Positions 55,119 to 64,000 of a stretch of DNA of 64,000 nt are shown in pieces. The DNA lies in NCBI GenBank assembly GCA_009728235.1, contig WNZI01000015.1, forward strand, positions 1 through 64,000. Direction: 5' to 3'. The notes beneath the pieces were generated by a model. It was not told where the DNA came from, ran no database searches, and saw only the letters and a program-made list of their open reading frames with translations. A program made the position numbers and the translations under genes. The DNA is from Vibrio cholerae (GTDB taxonomy: Bacteria > Actinomycetota > Actinomycetes > Actinomycetales > Micrococcaceae). Position 1 is the stretch's first letter; every line of letters starts with the position of its first letter.

Positions 55119-55550
55119 TCAGCGCCAGGTACCGACACCGATCACCGGGCCGGCCTCGATCCATGAGGACAACCCCGCGTACACGTCGTACTTCATGGCG
55201 AGCTCCAGGGGCTTGCCCTCGTAGGCGAGCTGCACGATGATCGCCCCGGGCTGGATGCGTACGCGCTCGGCTTCCGTGGGCGCCCGCCACCCCTCGACCT
55301 CGAGCGAGCTGCGCAGGAACCGGAACCGTGGAAGGGGACTCAGCGAGAGCAGGCTGAGCCATTCGAGGTTCTTGTCCGTATAACGACAAACCCCCACCCG
55401 CCAGCCCATGGGAGGGAGGCGGATGGAGGCGTCGAAGGTGCCGAGGGCACGGTTCAGCTGATAGCGGCGGAGGAGGAACGCGGCGATCACCAGCACGAGC
55501 AGGCCGAAGACGACCGCAAGGCAGATGAACGTCACACCCAGTGCCTCCAT
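55119..55550 (-). CDS. DUF2550 family membrane protein
   Basis: A 143-aa protein of DUF2550, found directly downstream of the ATP synthase genes in actinobacteria. One N-terminal transmembrane helix, FICLAVVFGLLVLVIAAFLL, then a beta-rich soluble part: MGWRVGVCRYTDKNLEWLSLLSLSPLPRFRF and AIIVQLAYEGKPLELAM. No catalytic motif. ATG at 55550 with TAGGGT 7 nt upstream, a -10 that overlaps the atpC stop codon. It may therefore be expressed separately from atp. Confidence 0.92.
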   Translation of the reverse strand: MEALGVTFICLAVVFGLLVLVIAAFLLRRYQLNRALGTFDASIRLPPMGWRVGVCRYTDKNLEWLSLLSLSPLPRFRFLRSSLEVEGWRAPTEAERVRIQPGAIIVQLAYEGKPLELAMKYDVYAGLSSWIEAGPVIGVGTWR

Positions 55551-55557
55551 GCGGGAA

Positions 55558-55563
55558 ACCCTA
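55558..55563 (-). promoter_or_regulatory. -10 element of DUF2550 overlapping the atpC stop
   Basis: TAGGGT on the minus strand; its first three bases are the TAG stop codon of atpC. It lies 7 nt before the DUF2550 ATG. Confidence 0.45.
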
Positions 55564-55854
55564 GACGGATTCCGCAGTCACCGAGCCGCCGACCTTGGCG
55601 TTGTCCGCCACGATCACCACGCGGTTTGAGTCGACCGAGAAGAAACCGCCGTCCACACCGACCACCAGGCGTTCGCCGCTCACGGGCTCCACCGAGAGGT
55701 CACCCGCTTCGAGGATCGCAAGGATCGGCGAATGGCCGGGGAGGATGCCGATCTGGCCATTGGCGGTACGTGCATTGACCATGCGCGCCGCGCCCGACCA
55801 CACGAAGTGGTCGGCCGCGACGATTTCGACCTGGAGTTCGCCGTTTGTTGCCAT
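55561..55854 (-). CDS. atpC: F1Fo ATP synthase subunit epsilon
   Basis: A 97-aa epsilon subunit, only the beta-sandwich domain: LQVEIVAADHFVWSGAARMVNARTANGQIGILPGHSPIL...LSVEPVSGERLVVGVDGGFFSVDSNRVVIVADNA. The C-terminal helix pair that inhibits ATP hydrolysis in E. coli is nearly absent, as is common in high-GC Gram-positives. The start is 5 nt after the atpD stop codon. Last of the eight structural genes. Confidence 0.95.
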   Translation of the reverse strand: MATNGELQVEIVAADHFVWSGAARMVNARTANGQIGILPGHSPILAILEAGDLSVEPVSGERLVVGVDGGFFSVDSNRVVIVADNAKVGGSVTAESV

Positions 55855-55859
55855 CGGCG

Positions 55860-57356
<1,497 letters not shown>

Positions 57357-57407
57357 CTAAGTCTAACTGTGCACCCGGCGCCTCGAGGGCCCGGATGGGG
57401 AAGGGCG

Positions 57408-58301
57408 TCAGGAGGCGTTCAGCGCATCCGCGCCGGCCACGATCTCCGAGAGTTCCTGGGTGATCTCCGCCTGGCGCGCGGTGTTGCGCAGCCGGGTGTA
57501 CTTCTTGATGAGCTCGGTCGCGTTGTCGCCGGCGGACTTCATGGCCCGCTGACGTGCGGCGAGCTCACTCGCCGCCGCCTGGAGCATCGCAGCGAAGATG
57601 CGGGACTCGATGTATCTCGGCAGGAGTGCGTCGAGAACCTGCTCGGGCTCCGGCTCGTACTCGTAGAGCGGGAGCAGTTCGCCTTCCTGCGATACTTCCT
57701 CATCGACGACCTCGAGGGGCAGCAGTCGCATGACAGCGGGTTCCTGCACGACCATCGAACGGAACTTCGTGTAGACGACATGGATCTCGTCCACTCCGCC
57801 GTCCTCGTAGTCCCTGAGGAAGGTGGCCAGGAGGTCCTCGCCGATCTCGCGGGCGGTCTCGAACTCGGGAGCGTCGGTGCCGCCCGTCCAGACCTTCTCG
57901 TAGTCGCGGCCGCGGAAGTCGAAGTACACCTGGGCCTTGCGACCCACCAGGAACGCCTGGATCTCCTTGCCCTCTGAACGGAGCGTCTCGAAGAGACCCT
58001 CCGCCTGCTTCAGCGCACTGGCCGAGTAGGACCCGGCGAGGCCGCGGTCGGAGGTCATCACGAGGACGGCCGCGCGGCGGACCTCACCGTGCTCCGTGGT
58101 GAGCGGGTGGTCGATTTCAGACTGCGACGACACGGCCGAGACGGCACGTGTGATCGCATTGGCATACGGCAGGGCCGCGGCGACACGAGTACGTGCCTTG
58201 CCGATGCGAGAAGTCGCGATCAGCTCCATCGCCTTGAAGATCTTCCGCGTCGACGTGGTCGAGGCGATCTTCTGGCGGTAGACCCGGATCTGGGCTCCCA
58301 T
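57408..58301 (-). CDS. atpG: F1Fo ATP synthase subunit gamma
   Basis: A 297-aa central-stalk subunit: N-terminal coiled coil [35 protein letters not shown], middle domain [15 protein letters not shown], and C-terminal helix [49 protein letters not shown] at 58301 with AGGAAAGGA upstream. Separated from atpA by 87 nt that contain an imperfect stem-loop. Confidence 0.97.
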   Translation of the reverse strand: MGAQIRVYRQKIASTTSTRKIFKAMELIATSRIGKARTRVAAALPYANAITRAVSAVSSQSEIDHPLTTEHGEVRRAAVLVMTSDRGLAGSYSASALKQAEGLFETLRSEGKEIQAFLVGRKAQVYFDFRGRDYEKVWTGGTDAPEFETAREIGEDLLATFLRDYEDGGVDEIHVVYTKFRSMVVQEPAVMRLLPLEVVDEEVSQEGELLPLYEYEPEPEQVLDALLPRYIESRIFAAMLQAAASELAARQRAMKSAGDNATELIKKYTRLRNTARQAEITQELSEIVAGADALNAS

Positions 58302-58354
58302 TCTTGTCCTTTCCTTCGCTCCACGTGGGAAGCGATCAGGCCAGGGCACTGCAG

Positions 58355-58378
58355 GCCGGAGGGTTTTCCCCTCCCGGC
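58355..58378 (-). other. Stem-loop between atpA and atpG
   Basis: GCCGGAGGG and CCCTCCCGGC pair with two bulged bases round a TTTT loop. Could slow ribosomes or stabilise the 5' or 3' segment of the atp mRNA; inference only. Confidence 0.4.
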
Positions 58379-58388
58379 TACAGGTCCT

Positions 58389-60023
58389 CTAGCGCTTCTG
58401 CCTGACGATCTTTTCCTGCTCGACCGAATCGGCGTCGATCGCTTCGTGCTCCTCGCGGCCGGCACCGAAGCCGTCGGCCCCGGCACCGAAGAAGCCCTGC
58501 TTGAAGCTTGTGATCTGCGTCTTCAGCTCGTCGGCGGTCGAGTCCTCCAGCTTGCCCGTCTGGGCAAGGGTGGTGAGGATCTGGGACTTGTGCCCCAGGT
58601 GCTCGAGGAACTCGGTCTCGAAGCGGTTGATGTCCTCGACCGGCACGTCGTCCAGGTAACCGTTCGTTCCGGCCCAGATGGACACGACCTGCTGCTCGAC
58701 CGGCATGGGCGAGTACTGCCCCTGCTTGAGCAGCTCCATGAGGCGTGCACCACGGGTCAGCTGCTGGCGGGATGCCGCGTCGAGGTCCGAGGCGAACATC
58801 GCGAATGCCTGCATGTCGCGGTACTGGGCGAGGTCCAGCTTCAACGTGCCCGAGACCTTCTTCATCGACTTCACCTGTGCGGCGCCGCCGACACGGGACA
58901 CCGATACACCGACATCCACCGCGGGGCGCTGGTTGGCGTTGAACAGGTCCGACTGCAGGAAGATCTGTCCGTCGGTGATCGAGATGACGTTCGTCGGGAT
59001 GTACGCCGAGACGTCGTTCGCCTTGGTCTCGATGAGGGGAAGACCCGTCATCGATCCCGCACCGAGCTCGTCGGAGAGCTTTGCACAGCGCTCGAGGAGA
59101 CGGGAGTGCAGGTAGAACACGTCGCCCGGGTAGGCTTCGCGTCCCGGCGGGCGCCGCAGCAGCAGGGAGACCGCGCGGTAGGCCTCTGCCTGCTTCGAGA
59201 GGTCGTCGAACACGATGAGGACGTGCTTGCCGCCGTACATCCAGTGCTGCCCGATGGCGGAGCCGGCGTAGGGGGCCAGGTACTTGAAGCCCGCGGGGTC
59301 GGAGGCGGGAGACGCGACGATGGTCGTGTACTCCAGGGCGCCCTTGTCCTCGAGGGTCTGGCGGACGGCCGCGATGGTCGACGCCTTCTGTCCGATGGCC
59401 ACGTAGATGCAGCGCACCTGCTTGTTCACGTCACCCGAAGCCCAGTTGGCCTTCTGATTGATGATGGTGTCCACGGCGATGGCCGTCTTGCCGGTCTGTC
59501 GGTCACCGATGATCAGCTGACGCTGACCGCGACCGATCGGGATCATCGCGTCGATCGCCTTCAGCCCGGTTTGCATGGGCTCGTGCACCGACTTGCGCTG
59601 CGTGACGCCGGGAGCCTGGGTCTCAAGGGCACGGCGGCCCTCGGACACGATCTCGCCGAGGTCGTCGATGGGCTGACCCAGGGGGTCGACCACGCGGCCG
59701 AGGAAGGCGTCGCCGACGGGTACCGAGAGGATCTCGCCCGTGCGGTGGACTTCCTGGCCTTCTTCGATCCCGTTGTAGTCACCGAGGACCACGACACCGA
59801 TCTCGCGGGTGTCGAGGTTCTGGGCGAGTCCGAGCGTGCCGTCCTCGAAGCGCAGCAGTTCGTTGGCCATGACGGAGGGAAGACCCTCCACACGGGCAAT
59901 GCCATCGCTGGCGGTGGTCACGCGGCCGACTTCGACACGCTCCGCGTTCCCGGGCTCGTAGGACGCCGCAAAGTCGTTCAACGCACTACGAACGTCTTCG
60001 GCGTTGATGGTCAATTCGGCCAT
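58389..60023 (-). CDS. atpA: F1Fo ATP synthase subunit alpha
   Basis: A 544-aa non-catalytic nucleotide-binding subunit. The P-loop is [16 protein letters not shown], with the alpha-specific Gln, and [53 protein letters not shown] is the signature. C-terminal extension of about 30 residues (after residue 515) is Gly/Glu rich. AGGAG lies upstream of the ATG. The 98-nt gap to atpH holds a hairpin. Confidence 0.98.
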   Translation of the reverse strand: MAELTINAEDVRSALNDFAASYEPGNAERVEVGRVTTASDGIARVEGLPSVMANELLRFEDGTLGLAQNLDTREIGVVVLGDYNGIEEGQEVHRTGEILSVPVGDAFLGRVVDPLGQPIDDLGEIVSEGRRALETQAPGVTQRKSVHEPMQTGLKAIDAMIPIGRGQRQLIIGDRQTGKTAIAVDTIINQKANWASGDVNKQVRCIYVAIGQKASTIAAVRQTLEDKGALEYTTIVASPASDPAGFKYLAPYAGSAIGQHWMYGGKHVLIVFDDLSKQAEAYRAVSLLLRRPPGREAYPGDVFYLHSRLLERCAKLSDELGAGSMTGLPLIETKANDVSAYIPTNVISITDGQIFLQSDLFNANQRPAVDVGVSVSRVGGAAQVKSMKKVSGTLKLDLAQYRDMQAFAMFASDLDAASRQQLTRGARLMELLKQGQYSPMPVEQQVVSIWAGTNGYLDDVPVEDINRFETEFLEHLGHKSQILTTLAQTGKLEDSTADELKTQITSFKQGFFGAGADGFGAGREEHEAIDADSVEQEKIVRQKR

Positions 60024-60097
60024 CTCAGTCCCTGCTCTCCTGTGTTGTTGGTCCCCGTGGATGCTTGGCGACCGGTGTGGAATTCTTATGGGTTGAA

Positions 60098-60114
60098 CCC
60101 GGCCGGAAGCCGGG
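60098..60114. other. Hairpin between atpH and atpA
   Basis: CCCGGC and GCCGGG pair around a 5-nt loop in the 98-nt space before atpA. Possible mRNA processing or stability element. Confidence 0.4.
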
Positions 60115-60121
60115 CTTTCGC

Positions 60122-60933
60122 CTATCCCGCCAGCTGGCGGCGGAGTTCGGACAGGCGCGTGATGACGGTCGAATCGACCATCTCGTCCCCGATGCTGACA
60201 CGCACTCCACCGATGAGCGAAGGGTCGACCTTGACGTTGACCTTCAGCTCGCGGCGGTACATGGCGTTCAGTCCCGACTCGAGCCGTTCGAGCTGGCTCG
60301 CCGTCAACGGACGGGTGACGCTGACGTTGGCGATCCAGCGCTGCTGGCGTGCAGCAACCAGGTCGAGGAACCGCTCGACGAGGGCCGCGGGCTTGAGTCC
60401 GCGTGGTGCCCGGACTGCCTGCTCGATGAGGAGCCTGCCTGCCGGACCCGCCTCGGGAACGAGTTTCAGCCCGAGTGCGACCCGGGATTCCGGGGTCGCC
60501 TGTGCTTCCGACAGTGCCCTCTGGAGGGCATGGTTCGAAGCGACCACCTGGACGAACGAGTACAGCTCCTTCTCGAGCTGCTCAAGGCCCTCCACGCCGC
60601 TGCCCTGCTCCGCCACCGAGATGACCACGGTGGCCGCAAGGGTCTCCAGGGCATCGCCGATATCGCGGGCATTGGCCCAACGCTCGTTGACGAGGTCCCT
60701 GACGATGCCGGCCGCTTCCGACGAGACGCGGCCGGCGATCAGCTGATCGACGAGCACGCCCTTGTCCTTGCCGGTCCGCGAGGGATCCGTCAGGGCACGT
60801 CGGAGACCTGCATTGCTGTCGAGGATCGCCAGGACCCCGAAGAGGTCCTGCGCCAGGGCCAGGGTCGCGCCCGGCAGTCGGGCCTCGAGTCCTTCACGGA
60901 CCGTCGCCAGGGAGAGGCTCGATACTCCTGCCA

Positions 60934-60934
<1 letters not shown>
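60122..60934 (-). CDS. atpH: F1Fo ATP synthase subunit delta
   Basis: A 270-aa delta subunit, the top of the peripheral stalk. Its length is typical for actinobacteria, about 90 residues more than in E. coli. The C-terminal block [55 protein letters not shown] is conserved. ATG shares its A with the atpF stop codon (TAATG), so translation is coupled. Confidence 0.95.
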
Positions 60935-61491
<557 letters not shown>

Positions 61492-61538
61492 TCACCCGTC
61501 TTTCTTCAACTGGTCTTCGGTCGTTCCGGACGGCTGGA

Positions 61539-61754
61539 TCAGGCGCCGATGACGAAGGCGAAGACCAGACCCAGGATCGCGAGGGCTTCGGTCAGCGCCA
61601 GGCCGAGGAAGGCGATGGGCTGGAGGACACGCTGTGCCTCAGGCTGGCGAGCTACGCCATTGATGTAGGCCGCGAAGACGAGACCCACACCGATACCACC
61701 GCCGATTGCGGAGAGACCGTATCCAACGAGGTTGAGGCTACCCTGTACTTCCAT
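61539..61754 (-). CDS. atpE: F1Fo ATP synthase subunit c
   Basis: A 71-aa proteolipid of two membrane helices that forms the rotor ring. The polar loop is ARQPEAQ (residues 35-41). The proton-carrying Glu56 lies in [10 protein letters not shown]. Glycine-rich GGGIGVG is the helix-packing motif. AAAGGA precedes the ATG. Confidence 0.98.
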   Translation of the reverse strand: MEVQGSLNLVGYGLSAIGGGIGVGLVFAAYINGVARQPEAQRVLQPIAFLGLALTEALAILGLVFAFVIGA

Positions 61755-61828
61755 TGTGTTCCTTTCAAGATGCCGCCTTGGTGCGACAGGTTGTTTGGGA
61801 TCATCCCCGACGGGGAAGACTGTGTGAA

Positions 61829-62650
61829 TCAGTGGGCGTCGGCGTGCAGAGCGCCTTCGATGTAGATCGCGGCGAGCAGCGTGAAGACGTAGGCCTGGAG
61901 GACCATGATCAGCGCTTCCAGCATGTACATCGCGACCGATCCGGCGAGCACGAGCACGCTCGTGCCCTGCAGGAGGATGTTGCCCGTCATCACCATGTAC
62001 TCGATGGCGGATCCTGCCAGCGTCACGATCAGGTGACCGGCGAGCATCGTCGCGAAGAGTCGCAGCGAGTGGGTCACCGGACGGACGATGAAGTTCGAGA
62101 TGATCTCGATCGGCACCACGATCAGGAGGATGTACCAGGGCACTCCGGACGGGACGACGGCCAGCTTGAAGTAGCGGATGCCGTGCCTCTTGAGGCCGAT
62201 ACCGACCCAGAGGAAGAAGAAGATGGCGGCGATGCCGTAGGCGCTCCCCGGGTGGGAGAACGTCGGCAGCTGCAGGAACGGGATGGCCCCGAAGATGTTG
62301 TTCACCAGCACGAAGAAGAAGGCGGTGAAGAGCCAGGGGACGTACTTCAGGAATTCCTTGCCACCGATGATGTCCTTGCCGATGGAGTTCCGGACGAACC
62401 CGTACGCGGACTCCCCCAGGAACTGCAGCTTGCCGGGTACCAGTTTGTTGCGCCTGGAGGCGACGAGGAAGAATGCGGCGATGAGGACCACCGAGAGGAT
62501 GGTCAGCAGCATCTGCTTCCCGAACCCGCCCTCGAGGAGGACGCCGTACTCTCCGCCCCAGGGGAGGATGTCCCGGTAGTGGGTGTCATCGATAGTCGGG
62601 GCTACGAATCCCTCTTCGGTAGTTGCGGCCGGGAGCGCAAGCGCGATCAA
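61829..62650 (-). CDS. atpB: F1Fo ATP synthase subunit a
   Basis: A 273-aa membrane subunit that forms the proton half-channels. About six helices. The essential Arg lies in [20 protein letters not shown], and [21 protein letters not shown] closes the protein. The segment [39 protein letters not shown] is conserved. TTG start at 62650, with AGAGGAA upstream. It ends 74 nt before atpE. Confidence 0.97.
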   Translation of the reverse strand: MIALALPAATTEEGFVAPTIDDTHYRDILPWGGEYGVLLEGGFGKQMLLTILSVVLIAAFFLVASRRNKLVPGKLQFLGESAYGFVRNSIGKDIIGGKEFLKYVPWLFTAFFFVLVNNIFGAIPFLQLPTFSHPGSAYGIAAIFFFLWVGIGLKRHGIRYFKLAVVPSGVPWYILLIVVPIEIISNFIVRPVTHSLRLFATMLAGHLIVTLAGSAIEYMVMTGNILLQGTSVLVLAGSVAMYMLEALIMVLQAYVFTLLAAIYIEGALHADAH

Positions 62651-62735
62651 CGCGTTTCCTCTCTGCAGTGTCCATCGTTGGGCAAGATCTGTTCGGCCGC
62701 AGCGTGACTGGTCCGATTCGTTGAGTTATGGGGAT

Positions 62736-63053
62736 TCACTCGGGTGCAACCTCGTCACCGTCGGTGCTCCGCGCCCCGTCGTGCGGATGCGGTGTGTGGT
62801 TCCGAGTGAGGTTGTGCATGTGGGAGAGATAGAAACCCCCTGCTGCACCCAAGAACGCTCCCGCCAGCACCAACCAGCGCGTGTCGAGGAGATTATCCAG
62901 CCCCCAGCCTATCAAACTCCACACCAGGATCCCGCCAATGATGTAGCTGAAGACCGCCATGCCCGCGTTGTAGCCGCCGTTGGAAAACCGCGCGTCGTCG
63001 GGCTGGGCGGGACGGCCGGAGGAGCCTCGGGGTGCCGGTGCGGTGCCCGTCAT
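62736..63053 (-). CDS. AtpZ/AtpI family small membrane protein
   Basis: A 105-aa protein with two membrane helices, FSYIIGGILVWSLIGWGLDNLL and WLVLAGAFLGAAGGFYLSHM, the AtpZ/AtpI pattern (G-W-G-L-D). Such proteins help assemble the c ring or transport magnesium. The start is one base after the stop of the upstream gene. The His-rich tail (NHTPHPHDG) is unusual. Located just before atpB. Confidence 0.85.
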   Translation of the reverse strand: MTGTAPAPRGSSGRPAQPDDARFSNGGYNAGMAVFSYIIGGILVWSLIGWGLDNLLDTRWLVLAGAFLGAAGGFYLSHMHNLTRNHTPHPHDGARSTDGDEVAPE

Positions 63054-63054
63054 G

Positions 63055-63558
63055 TCAGTGTCCTTCCGGTCGGTCGGGCGACGCGCCGGCTGGTTCGACG
63101 GCGTCGTCGTACAGGGGTGTCCTGAGCTTCGCGAATGCCATCACCTCGGCGATCTGCCAGGCGATCACTGTGGCGAGGGCGCCTGCGAAGAACCAGGTGC
63201 GGTCGAGCCAGCCGGGCGTCCCCAGGACGAACAGGACGGCGGCGAAGCCGACCACCTTGATCGCGTAGGTCACCGCGAAGAGTCCGAGGGCCCCGGACGG
63301 ATTCGTCCTGCCGGCATAGTGCCCGATCAGGAGGCTGATACCGAAGAATGCGATGACGAGGCCCGCGCCGAACAGGACGCTCAGGCCGGCGGCCGGTGAG
63401 GTCACCAGGGCGGCGGCGACGGCGAGCACGGCGGCGATCCCTCCGCCCGTCGCGGAACTCCTGGCGAGGATCCGCAGCCAGGGGGACGCGGTGGCGCCGG
63501 ACACCGTCACGCGGTTCGGGTGATCGGCTCCGTTGGCCGGGTTCTCCGGTCGTGGCAC
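63055..63558 (-). CDS. atpI: AtpI-like four-helix membrane protein
   Basis: A 167-aa protein with four hydrophobic segments: GGGIAAVLAVAAALVTS, GLSVLFGAGLVIAFFGISLLIG, GLFAVTYAIKVVGFAAVLFVLG and WFFAGALATVIAWQIAEVMAF. It fits the ATP synthase protein I group that heads actinobacterial atp operons. GTG start at 63558; no strong ribosome-binding site. A -10-like TAGGAT lies about 115 nt upstream. Confidence 0.78.
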   Translation of the reverse strand: MPRPENPANGADHPNRVTVSGATASPWLRILARSSATGGGIAAVLAVAAALVTSPAAGLSVLFGAGLVIAFFGISLLIGHYAGRTNPSGALGLFAVTYAIKVVGFAAVLFVLGTPGWLDRTWFFAGALATVIAWQIAEVMAFAKLRTPLYDDAVEPAGASPDRPEGH

Positions 63559-63671
63559 GTACTGTCCGCTCTGTCGGGTGCACCTTCCGGCGCCCTGCTC
63601 GTCCTCCGGCGACGGCGTCGGGAGGGCTGTGGCCGGCGCGAAGGACGGCGTCCTCGTGCCCGGCGCCTGAA

Positions 63672-63677
63672 ATCCTA
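63672..63677 (-). promoter_or_regulatory. Candidate -10 of the atp operon
   Basis: TAGGAT on the minus strand in the 147-nt space between the transferase gene and atpI, about 114 nt before the atpI start. No -35 is visible. Confidence 0.35.
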
Positions 63678-63705
63678 CAGCACGGCGGAGACGGGGCGCG
63701 GCTGC

Positions 63706-64000
63706 TCAGGCACCGATGGCCGACGTCCGACGTGCGAGGGCGCGGAAGATCCGCGGTGAGTACAGGTACAGTGCGACGACGGCGGCGGCGAACAGCGACG
63801 TCGGTACCGCGAGCGGCGCCTCCGCCGTGGCGAGCACGAAGCCTGCGGCTCCCGTCAGCACCGAGAGGATGCTGACGAAGACCGACACCTGCACATGGCT
63901 GAGTCCGGTGTCGGTGAGCCGCTGGTACACGTGCTGACGGTGGGCGGCGGACAGTCTCTCCCCCCGCCGGGCACGCCGCAGGAACGTGGTGAAGGTGTCC
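63706..64000 (-). CDS. WecA/MraY-type glycosyl-1-phosphate transferase, C-terminal part
   Basis: The last 97 residues of a polyprenyl-phosphate sugar-1-phosphate transferase; the 5' part lies beyond the right edge. The frame stays open to base 64000. DTFTTFLRRARRGERLSAAHRQHVYQRLTDTG contains the HRQHVYQRL motif that closes the last cytoplasmic loop of WecA-like proteins, followed by the last two helices. These enzymes start teichoic acid, arabinogalactan or O-antigen-like polymers. A promoter for atp could lie after its end. Confidence 0.85.
   Translation of the reverse strand, partial: DTFTTFLRRARRGERLSAAHRQHVYQRLTDTGLSHVQVSVFVSILSVLTGAAGFVLATAEAPLAVPTSLFAAAVVALYLYSPRIFRALARRTSAIGA

Overview
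The window is chromosomal DNA from a high-GC Gram-positive bacterium, most likely Arthrobacter or a close relative in the Micrococcaceae. The evidence is dense GC-rich coding with many GTG/TTG starts, a DUF6318/PKD lipoprotein pair, DUF2017 next to clpS, DUF3039, DUF2550 and nucS beside the ATP synthase operon, and very many promoter/start arrangements typical of leaderless actinobacterial transcripts. I see no insertion sequence, phage, CRISPR array or rRNA. The only tRNA is tRNA-Leu(UAG).

Layout. 0-2.5 kb: SigB/SigF-type sigma factor, a MarR regulator, a Bcp-type peroxiredoxin, tRNA-Leu. 2.7-7 kb: fasciclin-domain lipoprotein, family-5 solute-binding lipoprotein, malate:quinone oxidoreductase. 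7-12.7 kb: a frameshifted RND pump, a MarR regulator with a clear palindromic operator over its -10, a frameshifted short-chain dehydrogenase, a lipoprotein. 12.8-18.7 kb: the de novo NAD operon nrtR-nadA-nadB-nadC-cysteine desulfurase, with 4-bp overlaps between the last four genes. 18.9-22.5 kb: alpha/beta hydrolase, Ser/Thr kinase, a 57-aa acidic protein, an MFS carrier. 22.6-26.8 kb: sbcD-sbcC. 27-31.7 kb: a multiply frameshifted ADP-ribosylglycohydrolase, a second short-chain dehydrogenase, a DnaQ-like exonuclease with a BRCT domain, a HAD hydrolase, a DedA protein. 31.7-36 kb: the co-directional run clpS-DUF2017-murI-MBL hydrolase-rph-rdgB. 36-38 kb: pncB-pncA (nicotinate salvage). 38-43.5 kb: helicase plus MFS, DUF3039, the DUF6318-PKD pair. 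43.7-48.3 kb: ABC exporter, Old Yellow Enzyme, YbbN-like protein. 48.3-55 kb: a frameshifted three-segment membrane protein, AI-2E family transporter, hydrolase, small Cys protein, nucS, nagA. 55-64 kb: DUF2550 and the complete F-type ATP synthase operon (atpI, AtpZ-like, atpBEFHAGDC), then the 3' end of a WecA/MraY-type transferase that runs off the window.

Themes. Both NAD routes are present: synthesis from aspartate under NrtR, with its own cysteine desulfurase for the NadA cluster, and salvage by PncA/PncB. DNA maintenance is represented by SbcCD, NucS, the exonuclease-BRCT protein, the helicase and RdgB. Two observations cut across the window. At least 15 genes have a TANNNT -10 element 5-7 nt before the start codon, implying leaderless mRNAs. 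Five genes carry seven single-base frameshifts, several in CG-alternating or homopolymer runs, so sequencing error must be excluded before calling them pseudogenes. I found no convincing new defence or mobile system. The least explained loci are the DUF6318-PKD pair (GC about 52% in part of it) and the frameshifted membrane protein at 48.3-50.2 kb.
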